Source of the DNA: a virus
Strand: one strand, 5' to 3'
Length of the DNA stretch: 64,000 bases
IMG/VR virus record: IMGVR_UViG_3300043788_000060
Span: 46,257 to 110,256 of that record
This document shows, piece after piece, positions 1-6,769 of the stretch. The notes below the pieces were generated by a model, which did not search any database, was not told where the DNA came from, and was given only the letters and a program-made list of their open reading frames with translations. The position numbers and the translations under genes are program-made. Every line of letters starts with the position of its first letter. Positions within the stretch are counted from its first letter, which is position 1.

Positions 1-180
1 GAGACGCGCCCGCGAGCGGCACTAGGAATCAGGAACAGCGATGTATCAGCTACACCGCCTCCTCAAACTCCGACTGCGCCCACAGACGAGGACCTAGAGA
101 ATCTTCCTGACGAACAGATCAGCGCATTGCTGAGAGGCGTTCGCAAGATGAAAGCTCAACAGGCCCGGCGCTCTAACTAA
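1..180 (+). CDS. C-terminal part of an unidentified head-region protein (partial)
   Basis: Open from the window edge to a TAA at 178-180, giving 59 residues. The visible part has a Pro/Thr-rich, disordered-looking stretch followed by an acidic and then basic helix (ending ARRSN). It lies 16 bases upstream of the major capsid gene, where phages commonly keep scaffold, protease or portal-tail genes. A role as scaffold or portal C-terminus is only positional inference. The start is outside the window. Confidence 0.6.
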   Translation, partial: ETRPRAALGIRNSDVSATPPPQTPTAPTDEDLENLPDEQISALLRGVRKMKAQQARRSN

Positions 181-196
181 ACAACAAGGAGTAACC

Positions 197-2677
197 ATGA
201 GTTACTCTCCTACAAGTATCGTCACGAGCGGGGCGCTTCCGAACTTAGTCGCAATTCACTATGAGCGCGAAGCTGTTCCCAACCTCAAGGCGCAAACTCC
301 TTTCCTTTCCATGACCAAGCAGCGTCCGCTGCCGTTGCGGCAAGGTAACCAGATTCAGTTCTACACCTACGCGATCTTGGCTGCAAACCTGAACCAAGCC
401 GCTGAGGGAACCGTGAATAAACCTGCGGTTCTAAAATTCGCCCAAATCCGTCAATACCTGTTTGCAGAAGCCGCCTAGTGTGGTATAATGTGAATAGACA
501 AGACGGAGGAAAATTCTTGCGAAGCGACATCCATCCCAAGCGTTGGGCTTTCATAGCCGGTCTAATTGACGGTGATGGAAGTTTCAGTATCCGATATGAC
601 AAAGAGTCCGGATATCAATTAACTGTTAACATATATTCGACATCGAGAAATCTGATGAACTGGTTGGTCAAGCTGATTGGTGGCCAGTATCGAAAGATGC
701 CTACGAAGGGCAATCGTAAACAGCGGTATGCTTGGTATTCAGGGAATTCAGAAATTCCCACCAATGTTGCTCCGTATCTCATTCTCAAGAAAAGTCAGGC
801 AGAGTCTTCCGTTCTATTCTTTAATCTTGGCTCAGAGAGAAATCCTCAAGCTAGAGAAGAATTGATGAGAGACATTCAAAATGCTAATGACTTTTATGTA
901 CCAGCCAATAAAAAAGATGTACAGGATAGTCGAAAAAATCCGATAGAACCCACCAAACTGGATTGGGCCTATCTCTCCGGATTGTTTGATGCTGAGGGGT
1001 CTTTCGGCCTCCAAAGGCGCAGCAAAAAGGGCAACGGTTCCTATACATCTTACGCACGAATTTCAAACACAGATAATCGGGTATTCTTGTGGATCGCGCC
1101 CCGCTTCGGCGGTCGGTTTTCGGTTACTACCAAGGAACACGATAAAGATGAAGGCGCATGGACGTTGTCCGGCTCCATCGGTTTAGAAGGAAGAAAAGAT
1201 CGAGAGAACAAACTCTTGGCTTTGGTTCCTTATCTGGTTGCTAAGAAAGAACGTGCGGTGCTCTTTATGGAGTGGATTAGAAATAACCACCTATTGACCA
1301 AAGAGCAAAAATTGGATTATTTTCTGAGAATGAAGGCGTTGAACAAACGCGGAATCTCTCTAGAGACTAATACGGCGAACTGTCCAGAAAATGGACAGAT
1401 GATAGAGTCCGATCCTGATAGCGATATCAGGTGCGACCCAGCAGTGATGTTGGAGTCCTAAAACACAAATAAGGAAGCCCGATCTCCGAATCGAGCACCA
1501 AGATCGTTGCTACCATCGGGCAGTATGCCGATTTTATCAACAGTTCTGACTTGGCTCTCGACGTAGCAATCGACGATCCGGGTTTGCTCCAGAATCTGGC
1601 AAACGAACTCAACTACCGGCTTGCTCTTACCCTCAACTCTCTTGTCCAGATCACAGCGGACTCGGCAGTTGCGGTGGACTCGCTGGTCAACACACAACTG
1701 GCCAACGGCTCGTATCTGACGGCGAACAACCTTCGTTCGGCAGTTCAGTCGCTGGTATCGGTCAACGCACGGCCTCTCGTAAATAACTCCTACGGTGGAA
1801 TCATTCACCCGAACGTGGTACGAGACATCCTCAACGACACGTCTTTCAATGGTCTAACCGACATTGTAAAGCGCGATCCTGAGATGGCGAAGATGCTGTA
1901 CGAACTCCCGAAGAATGATGATGTTATCAAGTTCGCCGGGGTCACGTTCAAGCAAACAAGCACTGCGCCGACGGTGACCATCAGTTCGAACACGTATTAC
2001 AACACTTACATCTTCGGGGACGACGCGATTTTCAGCGTCTTCTTGGGCAAGAATCCCGAGGATGGATCGAAGAACTATTTGCAAAAAGTAGCTTGAGCGG
2101 GCAACTGCTCTCGAACAGACCGTAAATTCGGTGGAACCCTCACAGAGGCAATACCGAGCCAAGTCGCGAAAGCGGAAGGTGTAGAGACTAGAGACGGTCC
2201 TCCCTATGGGATGATAGTATAGTCCGGACTGCACAGCGATGTGCAGAGGCAAACAGAAATGATTTGCCCGTCCGAATAATGGACAGTAACAAAACGAAAC
2301 TCTTCATCCAGAGTGCGCCTGAGCAGGGAAGTGTAAGTGATCCAGCACGTCAACTTTAGGCGTCACTAAGGCGAAATCCTTAGAAGAAAATTCTATCTAA
2401 TTGACTTGGAAGCTGAGAAGCCAACAAGGCGGAACCCAGAAATCGGGACCGTGAGAGACTAAACGATAGAACACCCTTTGGGGTGATGCGATAGTCCGGC
2501 CTCATACGAAATGAAGTATGAGAGGTGTGCAGAAATGACGCACCCCGTCCATTTTAGACGAGTAACATTCCGCAAATTGGAGGCTGGGTTTCTTACAATG
2601 TACGGTACACAAACACTTTGCGTCCGGGCAGCACAATGACGCTAAGACGTTTGCAATCAGAGACATCCAGTTCATAG
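197..2677 (+). CDS. Major capsid protein, N4-gp56-like, split by three group I introns
   Basis: Proposed join is 197-414, 1475-2078, 2297-2350 and 2573-2677, giving 326 residues. Read across the joins, the protein has the order typical of the N4-gp56 capsid family: a Lys-Arg-Pro-Leu-Pro stretch near residue 40, AEGT, then IGQYADF, a helix-rich middle with IIHPNV, an FGDDAIF segment, and a C-terminal KLFIQSAP and GGWVSYNVRY tract. No single open frame covers this. Each unspliced piece stops early (TAG at 476-478, TGA at 2094-2096, TAG at 2348ff). Splice points were chosen so that each exon ends in U, each intron ends in G and the frame is kept. The start ATG has an AAGGAG site 8 bases upstream. 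Splicing is inferred and not shown. Confidence 0.8.
462..489 (+). promoter_or_regulatory. Extended -10 promoter inside intron 1
   Basis: TTGCAG (462-467), a 16-base spacer and TGTGG-TATAAT (479-489). It belongs to the TGTGGTATAATG family seen elsewhere in the window and should drive the intron endonuclease independently of capsid transcription. The start point is expected near 496, about 20 bases before the endonuclease start. Confidence 0.7.
517..1461 (+). CDS. LAGLIDADG homing endonuclease in intron 1
   Basis: About 314 residues from a TTG start at 517, chosen because GGAGG (505-509) sits 7 bases upstream. The ATG-like start at 478 falls just before the promoter -10 and is unlikely. Two LAGLIDADG motifs are visible: FIAGLIDGDGSF near residue 12 and YLSGLFDAEGSF near residue 150, each with the acidic metal ligand. 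This is the arrangement of single-chain, two-motif enzymes that cut an intronless allele and drive intron spread. The last 35 or so codons double as the R, P8 and S parts of the ribozyme. It has its own promoter at 462-489. Confidence 0.9.
   Translation: MRSDIHPKRWAFIAGLIDGDGSFSIRYDKESGYQLTVNIYSTSRNLMNWLVKLIGGQYRKMPTKGNRKQRYAWYSGNSEIPTNVAPYLILKKSQAESSVLFFNLGSERNPQAREELMRDIQNANDFYVPANKKDVQDSRKNPIEPTKLDWAYLSGLFDAEGSFGLQRRSKKGNGSYTSYARISNTDNRVFLWIAPRFGGRFSVTTKEHDKDEGAWTLSGSIGLEGRKDRENKLLALVPYLVAKKERAVLFMEWIRNNHLLTKEQKLDYFLRMKALNKRGISLETNTANCPENGQMIESDPDSDIRCDPAVMLES
2079..2296 (+). ncRNA. Group I intron 2 of the capsid gene (no ORF)
   Basis: A 218-base intron without an endonuclease. The exon end AACTAT pairs imperfectly with GTAGCTT (2087-2093), keeping a U-G pair at the splice site. 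Conserved core elements appear in order: AAATTCGGTGG (P), AATACCGAGCC (Q, near 2150), GTAGAGACTAGAG (R, 2181-2193) and ATAGTATAGTCCGG (S, 2214-2227). A GGCAAA/TTTGCC hairpin with loop CAGAAATGA follows, then the 15-base motif as a GTCC/GGAC stem, and AGTAAC before the terminal G. Joining gives GSKNY-KLFIQ. Confidence 0.75.
2270..2284 (+). repeat. 15-mer motif, exact, in intron 2
   Basis: GTCCGAATAATGGAC forming the last hairpin of group I intron 2, in the place of GTCCATTTTAGAC in intron 3. Confidence 0.85.
2351..2572 (+). ncRNA. Group I intron 3 of the capsid gene (no ORF)
   Basis: A 222-base intron. R (GTGAGAGACTAAACG, 2451-2465) and S (TGATGCGATAGTCCGG, 2483-2498) are clear. The 3' end parallels intron 2: a GGTGTG/CGCACC hairpin with the identical loop CAGAAATGA, a GTCC...GAC hairpin (2547-2559), then GAGTAAC and a terminal G. 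The two introns therefore look related. The exon end ACGT pairs with GCGT near 2359, a short P1. Joining gives SDPAR-QIGGWV. The exon between introns 2 and 3 is only 54 bases. Confidence 0.75.
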
Positions 2678-2693
2678 GAGTCTTTGAAAAAAT

Positions 2694-2757
2694 AGTTTCG
2701 AAATTCTTTACACAAAGCCATTAAACTGTGGTATAATGTATTTGAGTTTCGAAATTC
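2694..2757 (+). repeat. 13-base direct repeat flanking the GIY-YIG promoter
   Basis: AGTTTCGAAATTC at 2694-2706 and 2745-2757, each containing the palindrome TTTCGAAA or TTCGAA, 51 bases apart with the promoter between. Could be an operator pair or insertion footprint. Confidence 0.6.
2707..2737 (+). promoter_or_regulatory. Extended -10 promoter for the GIY-YIG gene
   Basis: TGTGG-TATAAT at 2727-2737, with a weak TTTACA 19 bases upstream of the -10. The promoter sits between two direct copies of AGTTTCGAAATTC (2694-2706 and 2745-2757). Confidence 0.6.
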
Positions 2758-2767
2758 AAACCGGGAA

Positions 2768-2789
2768 GGGCGGTACCTCACTACCGCCC
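2768..2789 (+). promoter_or_regulatory. Leader hairpin before the GIY-YIG gene
   Basis: GGGCGGTA and TACCGCCC form an 8-bp stem with a 6-base loop in the mRNA leader, 28 bases before the start codon. There is no T-run, so it is more likely a leader structure than a terminator. Confidence 0.45.
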
Positions 2790-2817
2790 AACTCGACTCA
2801 TGTGAGGATGAGAGAAC

Positions 2818-3597
2818 ATGTATTACATCTATTTGGTAACGAATAAAGTCAACGGAAAGATTTATGTTGGTCAGACTGGGTTGACCATAGAGGAACGTTT
2901 TAAAAGTCACATCTGGTCTCGGAACAAGGACGATCATTTTCATGCGGCAATCCGAAAGTATGGAGAAGACGCTTTCGTCATCCAAGAGTTGGGCAAGTTC
3001 GAATCTCTCGAAGAAGCCAACAACGCAGAATCTTTGTGGATAATCTCCCTTCGATCCTACGACAGCAAAATTGGCTACAACACGAAATTTGGTGGCGAAA
3101 ACGGAGGAGCCCCCACCGAAGAAACAAGAATCAAAATCGGATTAGCAAGCAGCCAAAGAGTTCATGCTGCTGAGACTCGGGAAAAGATGCGAAATTCTCA
3201 TCTCAAACGCCAAGGAAAAACTACTTCCCACGAGGGAGTGGGGGTTTTTAAAGGACGTTTTCGGGCGAGAATCAAGATTCACGGAAAAGAAATTTCTTTG
3301 GGACAACACGATACCATTGAAGAGGCGGTTGAGTTTCGAAAAAAGAGTTTAGAACGGCTGAGCCAAATCGGACTAGAAGCTTTCACGGGAGAACTAGAAA
3401 TCTTCCGTAAAGAAGTAAACAAGAAAAGAATCGCAAACCGGCCTCACAGAGGACCTTTATCTGACGAAGAAAAGGAACAGATTAGTATTCGCACCAAGAA
3501 ACGATGGGCGAAGAACTTTAATTGGATGGACGCTCAATTCGTTTCTCCCTTTGTAACGGACGCCCAAACCCAGCAGAACGATCAGGTTGCATCATGA
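2818..3597 (+). CDS. GIY-YIG homing endonuclease (free-standing)
   Basis: 259 residues. The N-terminal GIY-YIG nuclease domain shows YYIYLVT...KIYVGQT (residues 2-20), an ERF arginine near residue 27, and the helix carrying NAESLWI with the metal-binding Glu. The C-terminal half is basic with TREKMRNSH, a nuclease-associated modular DNA-binding type. The start has GAGAGAAC just upstream. It directly follows the intron-rich capsid gene but is not inside an intron. It has its own promoter and leader hairpin, and its TGA overlaps the next start (ATGA). Confidence 0.88.
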   Translation: MYYIYLVTNKVNGKIYVGQTGLTIEERFKSHIWSRNKDDHFHAAIRKYGEDAFVIQELGKFESLEEANNAESLWIISLRSYDSKIGYNTKFGGENGGAPTEETRIKIGLASSQRVHAAETREKMRNSHLKRQGKTTSHEGVGVFKGRFRARIKIHGKEISLGQHDTIEEAVEFRKKSLERLSQIGLEAFTGELEIFRKEVNKKRIANRPHRGPLSDEEKEQISIRTKKRWAKNFNWMDAQFVSPFVTDAQTQQNDQVAS

Positions 3598-3863
3598 GCT
3601 ACGAAACTTGGTTTCACGGCACGAACGAGGATTCGGCTCGTCTAATTATTCAAACCGGATTTCAACCCGGAACATATTTTGCAAAACACATGGAAGACGC
3701 AATCATATTTGGCGGTCCCTGCGTTTTCTGGATTAGAGTAGAATGGGAGCGAAAGAGTTTGGACGGATGGCAGCAGATAAGTTCTAACCATATTCCATCC
3801 AAGGCAATTGTAGGATTTTTCCTTGGAGAAGGTTGGTTCGAAGAAGCCAAGGAGGCCGCATGA
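3594..3863 (+). CDS. Small ADP-ribosyltransferase-like protein
   Basis: 89 residues, starting at the ATGA overlap with the GIY-YIG gene. The sequence TWFHGT near the N-terminus, a later GFQPGTYFA and an EDAIIFGG helix resemble the NAD-binding core of small ADP-ribosyltransferase or RNA 2'-phosphotransferase-like folds (HGT, then GxYF, then AxxFGG). Phages use such enzymes to modify host proteins. The match is by eye and weak, and the catalytic Glu is not obvious. A non-enzymatic relative is possible. Confidence 0.45.
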   Translation: MSYETWFHGTNEDSARLIIQTGFQPGTYFAKHMEDAIIFGGPCVFWIRVEWERKSLDGWQQISSNHIPSKAIVGFFLGEGWFEEAKEAA

Positions 3864-4108
3864 TCGCCTGTTGCGGGAGCCGGGCTATTGCGGATTATTG
3901 CAAACGGTGCGGTCGGAATTTAACGGCTCTTGGGCAATACCGAGATTATGTTCACTATGTCCCCGGAACTCAGACCCCATGTTTGACCATCGAAGAAGCC
4001 CTCGGAATGACCGAAGAGGAATTTGACGAGATAATAAATCCTCTTCAAGAAGAACTCGCAAGAAAGCTATCCGAAACCATTGACCTTTTAGTAAAGGATT
4101 TCACCTAA
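3860..4108 (+). CDS. Small Cys-rich protein of unknown function
   Basis: 82 residues, with the start set by the ATGA overlap with the upstream stop. The N-terminus has CC at residues 4-5 and CKRC near residue 15, a likely zinc site, and the C-terminal half is acidic and helical (MTEEEFDEI). Its TAA overlaps the next ATG (TAATG). It is not recognised. Confidence 0.6.
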   Translation: MIACCGSRAIADYCKRCGRNLTALGQYRDYVHYVPGTQTPCLTIEEALGMTEEEFDEIINPLQEELARKLSETIDLLVKDFT

Positions 4109-4215
4109 TGCCCGTCTCCCCAGCATCCTCCAGTACCGGCCTGACAACTACCACAGCGGTTTTCTACGGCGCGAAAAAGAAACCCAAGCCGAGGAAGAAG
4201 CCAAAGAAGAAATGA
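4108..4215 (+). CDS. 35-residue basic-tailed peptide
   Basis: Begins at a TAATG overlap. The N-terminal half is Ser/Thr-rich and the C-terminus is a run of Lys, Arg and Pro (KKKPKPRKKPKKK), suggesting nucleic-acid or membrane contact. Its stop overlaps the next start (ATGA). It is supported mainly by its tight fit between neighbours. Confidence 0.45.
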   Translation: MPVSPASSSTGLTTTTAVFYGAKKKPKPRKKPKKK

Positions 4216-4334
4216 CGGCGCTTTGGATAGTCGGGATAAGTTTAGGATGCCTTCTTGTAGCCACAATTGCAGCGGCGGTCGTCATCGGCATTGCTAAACA
4301 AGCTATCAACTATTTCATTGGTCGCTCTCGATGA
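4212..4334 (+). CDS. 40-residue single-pass membrane protein
   Basis: Starts at an ATGA overlap. Residues 3-27 form one hydrophobic segment (WIVGISLGCLL...VVIGIA), followed by a short tail ending GRSR. Small one-helix proteins of this kind occur in phage lysis and membrane-remodelling roles, but nothing here assigns one. Confidence 0.5.
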   Translation: MTALWIVGISLGCLLVATIAAAVVIGIAKQAINYFIGRSR

Positions 4335-4455
4335 CGACGATCTAGTAGCCGACGGAACCCTGTCCGAAGAAGAACTGAAAGAAGCGGTCGAGAAATTCAG
4401 GCGGCTGCGGTCGGCGCACTCCGAAGTTTGGGAAGAAGAGGAGTCCGATGTTTAA
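4318..4455 (+). CDS. Small acidic protein with an EF-hand-like loop
   Basis: About 45 residues. The start is uncertain, with a TTG at 4318 the best candidate inside the previous gene. The sequence has DDDD followed by ADGTLSEEELKEA, which resembles the second half of an EF-hand loop with its Glu-12, but position 3 is Val rather than Asp. Ca2+ binding is therefore doubtful. The C-terminus is acidic. The stop overlaps the next gene by 8 bases. Confidence 0.35.
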   Translation: MVALDDDDLVADGTLSEEELKEAVEKFRRLRSAHSEVWEEEESDV

Positions 4456-4714
4456 AAAGGTCCGCCTGAGCCTGCCTGCCTATTATTGCGTTCTTGGACA
4501 GTTCCCGCATTGTGACCAAAGAATTCTTCACGCCCGGGGCGAGTGCCAATATTGTGATAAGCACCCAGACTGGCAAGCTCTTCGGGAGGCGTGGGGAATA
4601 TCCTTTACTGGATACGAACCGGAAGACAAAGAATTGCCCTGTCCGGCGGATTATGCACGAGGAGATTCTCATAAGCTCTGGTATGGAAACGTAGCAGCGA
4701 AGGAGTCCGAATAA
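4448..4714 (+). CDS. Small Cys/His-rich protein ending in the 15-mer
   Basis: 88 residues with Cys/His pairs (HCDQ, CQYCDKH, CPADY) compatible with one or two zinc sites. It is not recognised. The last codons TCC GAA TAA lie inside the 15-base motif at 4705-4719, and the motif also supplies the ATG of the next gene. Confidence 0.55.
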   Translation: MFKKVRLSLPAYYCVLGQFPHCDQRILHARGECQYCDKHPDWQALREAWGISFTGYEPEDKELPCPADYARGDSHKLWYGNVAAKESE

Positions 4715-4719
4715 TGGAC
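4705..4719 (+). repeat. 15-mer motif, exact, at stop/start overlap
   Basis: Supplies TAA of the upstream gene and ATG of the downstream gene (TAATG). Confidence 0.9.
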
Positions 4720-4950
4720 AAATTCAACCCATTTCGCAAGCTGGTCCCAAAGTCCAACCGAGTTGTCGGCGCAGTCAAAGCAATCCCGCTGTGGTTCCGG
4801 CCTAACATCAAACCGTGGGGTTACTACTCCGGAAGATTGGAAAGTCGTCCGGATTTCCGGAGACCGAACAGGGTACATCGAATCGAGATTTGTGCAGTAG
4901 TTTTTTACTGCATTTGCAGTAAAATGCCCGAGAGGGCCAAAACCAACTGA
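4714..4950 (+). CDS. Unknown 78-residue protein starting inside the 15-mer
   Basis: Starts at the ATG within TAATGGAC, so its first residues are Met-Asp. It is basic and Arg/Pro-rich (WFRPNIKPWGYYSGR) with two cysteines near the C-terminus. The final third of the gene overlaps an RNA-like structure: GCAGTA (4894-4899) can pair with TACTGC (4906-4911), which can instead pair with GCAGTA (4916-4921), and GCCC-GAGA-GGGC follows at 4926-4937. The coding end may be shaped by that structure. Function unknown. Confidence 0.45.
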   Translation: MDKFNPFRKLVPKSNRVVGAVKAIPLWFRPNIKPWGYYSGRLESRPDFRRPNRVHRIEICAVVFYCICSKMPERAKTN

Positions 4951-4995
4951 CTTTAATTCTGAGCACCTAGTCAGTGTGCTGTTCAAGGAGAACAC

Positions 4996-5940
4996 ATGAT
5001 GTACACGCAGGGATACATAGCATCTTTGAAGGTCGGAGGTAAAATCCTCCGGGAATCAAACGGAACAGTTTCGCTCCCATTTGGGTCTGAATATTCCGTG
5101 CTCCTCAAAAACAAACTCTCCCGTCGGGCTCAAGTCAAAGTCGAAGTAGACGGCCAAGACGCGACCGAGGGAACCAAGCTGATCCTGCCCGCAAACGGAT
5201 CGCTGGAGCTAGAACGCTTTATCAAGTCTGGCAACCTAAAAGCGGGCAACAAGTTCAAGTTTATCGAACGGACTTCGAAGATCGAAGAACACCGGGGAAT
5301 CAAAGAAGACGACGGCTTGATCCGAATCGAATTCTGGGCTGAGAAAGAAGTCGTAGATGTACCGGTTGTCCGGCATCATTATTACGATGATTGGGTTCCA
5401 GTCCGCAGATATTACTGGGATCGCCCGTGGTATGATCCGTACTACCCGACATGGCCTCAACCGACGATTACTTGGAATTCCAATTCCGGTATCCAAACTT
5501 CCTGCTATAATACAAGCGGAAGTTTAGGAGAGGCACAAAGCGATAATCTGGGCTCGGCGCAAAATTTTTCTGGCAGTTTGCAAAAATCTTCTGCGAGACA
5601 GACCAGAAGTCTACACCCGCAAGCGTCTAGCGGCATCACTCGCGATTCAGGTCAGCAAGTTCATGCTCAGAACTGCATGATGGCGGAAACCAGTTTCAAC
5701 GACGCAGGAATCACGGTCCCGGGAAGTCACTCAAACCAAGAGTTCCAAAGCACTTACGGGTTTGAAACCGAATCGAACAGTCACGTGATTGTACTTCAGT
5801 TGCGGGGTGTGGTTGGGGACAAACCAGTCGTAGTTCCGGTTACCGTAGACCACAAGCCGGTCTGCCCAACCTGCGGAACTACAAACAAGGCGCAAAATAA
5901 ATTCTGCAAAGAATGCGGAACGGCCTTGCAATTAGTCTAA
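4996..5940 (+). CDS. Zinc-ribbon-tailed phage protein of unknown function
   Basis: 314 residues, with start ATGATG after AAGGAG. Residues 1-125 form a compact mixed domain (GYIASLKVGGK, PFGSEYSVLLKN, RIEFWAEKE), followed by a Tyr/Trp/Pro-rich stretch (HHYYDDW...YYPTWPQP), a Ser/Gln-rich linker, and a C-terminal zinc ribbon with CPTCG...FCKECG. Similar proteins with this domain and ribbon occur in many large phages, to my recollection, without a known role. It precedes the candidate ncRNA, and the ncRNA promoter overlaps its last codons. Confidence 0.6.
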   Translation: MMYTQGYIASLKVGGKILRESNGTVSLPFGSEYSVLLKNKLSRRAQVKVEVDGQDATEGTKLILPANGSLELERFIKSGNLKAGNKFKFIERTSKIEEHRGIKEDDGLIRIEFWAEKEVVDVPVVRHHYYDDWVPVRRYYWDRPWYDPYYPTWPQPTITWNSNSGIQTSCYNTSGSLGEAQSDNLGSAQNFSGSLQKSSARQTRSLHPQASSGITRDSGQQVHAQNCMMAETSFNDAGITVPGSHSNQEFQSTYGFETESNSHVIVLQLRGVVGDKPVVVPVTVDHKPVCPTCGTTNKAQNKFCKECGTALQLV

Positions 5941-5953
5941 AGTGTGGTATAAT
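5926..5953 (+). promoter_or_regulatory. Strong promoter before the structured non-coding segment
   Basis: TTGCAA (5926-5931), a 16-base spacer and TGTGG-TATAAT (5943-5953). The flanks AGTGTGGTATAATGTA match the intron 1 and GIY-YIG promoters almost base for base. Predicted start is near 5960. No gene follows for 820 bases. Confidence 0.75.
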
Positions 5954-5959
5954 GTATTT

Positions 5960-6740
5960 GTTAGGTAGCGGGTTTCACCGGCCAAGGCGGAGTCTTTAAG
6001 CGAGAACAAAAACGGGAATGACTCTAACCGGTAGAGTGACCTTGGTTTGCAGATAGCAACATAACCGCCCAGAGCGTGATTATGCTGCCTATAAATTTCG
6101 AGTTTGCGTAAATCGAGGGATGCTGGCTACTGAGGAGCGAAGGTAGCTGGATCGGGAACTTCCCAAACCACCCCGATCTTTGCCCTCCTTGCTCAGAAAT
6201 GACGATTTACGCAATGAAGGTGAGGGCCACGGTTGGTCATACGTCCAAACTGTTGGGTAGGTACTGGATGGGACAGCCTCCAACAGCCCGTGGCCTGATT
6301 CCCAAAGGACAACATGATTGATTCAGAGTTTGGTTGGTGGCGTAGTTGGATTAGTGAGCTTCTTTCCTAGATCGATCTGGGAAAGATGAACCAGAGGTAG
6401 TTTCAGTTCAGCCCTCTCACCCCCGGAAGTCATGAGCCGGACTCGGGTGCTTATTAGAACTGAAGCGGGGATGGGGCTCGGGTTTGGCCTCAACGCATAC
6501 CCACGGGGTTCATTACCCAACAGGCCCAACATTTTAGGTTTGACCCTCTTCGGAGGAGAACAGCAACAAGCGGAACTTTAGTTCACACAAACTTGAGTTT
6601 TGACGCATCCCCCTCGCCCGGTACCTGCTTGTTTGGGGTGGCCCCTGAATTCCTAGGAATTCAGTAATCCGGTGGTCAAATGGTGGTGACACCTACCAGC
6701 CTGTGTGGGCAAAGTGGTGTGACTCTAGCATTCTCAGAGT
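5960..6740 (+). ncRNA. Candidate large structured non-coding RNA (about 0.8 kb)
   Basis: No plausible gene on either strand between 5941 and 6782, but many perfect nested stems: CCAAGG 5982/6040; a 12-bp stem 6104-6115 with 6203-6214 enclosing GATCGGG 6150/6172; GGCCACGG 6225 with 6288 enclosing CTGTTGG 6250/6280; CTTTCC 6362/6380; TTCAGTTC 6402/6457 enclosing CACCC 6418/6445; GGCCT 6486/6522; a C-UUCG-G hairpin at 6545-6556; GGGG/CCCC at 6635-6645; CTGAATTC/GAATTCAG at 6645-6664; ACTCT/AGAGT at 6722-6740. Size, phage location and a dedicated promoter recall the large ornate RNAs GOLLD and ROOL, but I see no diagnostic sequence linking it to either. The end point is a guess. Confidence 0.65.
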
Positions 6741-6754
6741 AGAAGCTTAATTTC

Positions 6755-6769
6755 GTCCAGATAATGGAC
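6755..6769 (+). repeat. 15-mer motif, GTCCAGATAATGGAC variant, gene leader
   Basis: Directly upstream of the ribosome site TAGGGAG of the gene at 6783, at the end of the structured segment. Confidence 0.85.

Larger units (their letters stand above)
415..1474 (+). ncRNA. Group I intron 1 of the capsid gene, with a LAGLIDADG gene
   Basis: The exon end GGAACCGT (407-414) pairs over 8 bases with an internal guide GCGGTTCT at 425-432, including the conserved U-G pair at the splice site. Near the 3' end, AGAGACTA (1362-1369) and GATAGAGTCCG (1401-1411) match the conserved R and S (P7) elements, with a GTCC...GGAC hairpin (1382-1396) between them as P8. The intron ends in G at 1474, and joining restores EGT-VSP-ISES. 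The homing endonuclease frame runs through the 3' core, so protein and ribozyme sequences overlap there. Confidence 0.8.

Noticed and set aside
478-516. Upstream ATG (478) for the LAGLIDADG gene
   Set aside because: It precedes the -10 element TATAAT at 484-489, so it would not be in a transcript from this promoter; TTG 517 has a good GGAGG site.
6500-6530. tRNA-like GGGTTCATTACCC arm in the structured segment
   Set aside because: The loop lacks the conserved A58, and no acceptor, D or anticodon arm surrounds it; it fits better as part of a larger RNA fold.
5960-6740. Group II intron or further group I intron
   Set aside because: No domain V-like hairpin, no GUGYG 5' end and no group I R/S pair (GACTA...ATAGTCC) is seen; flanking genes are complete.
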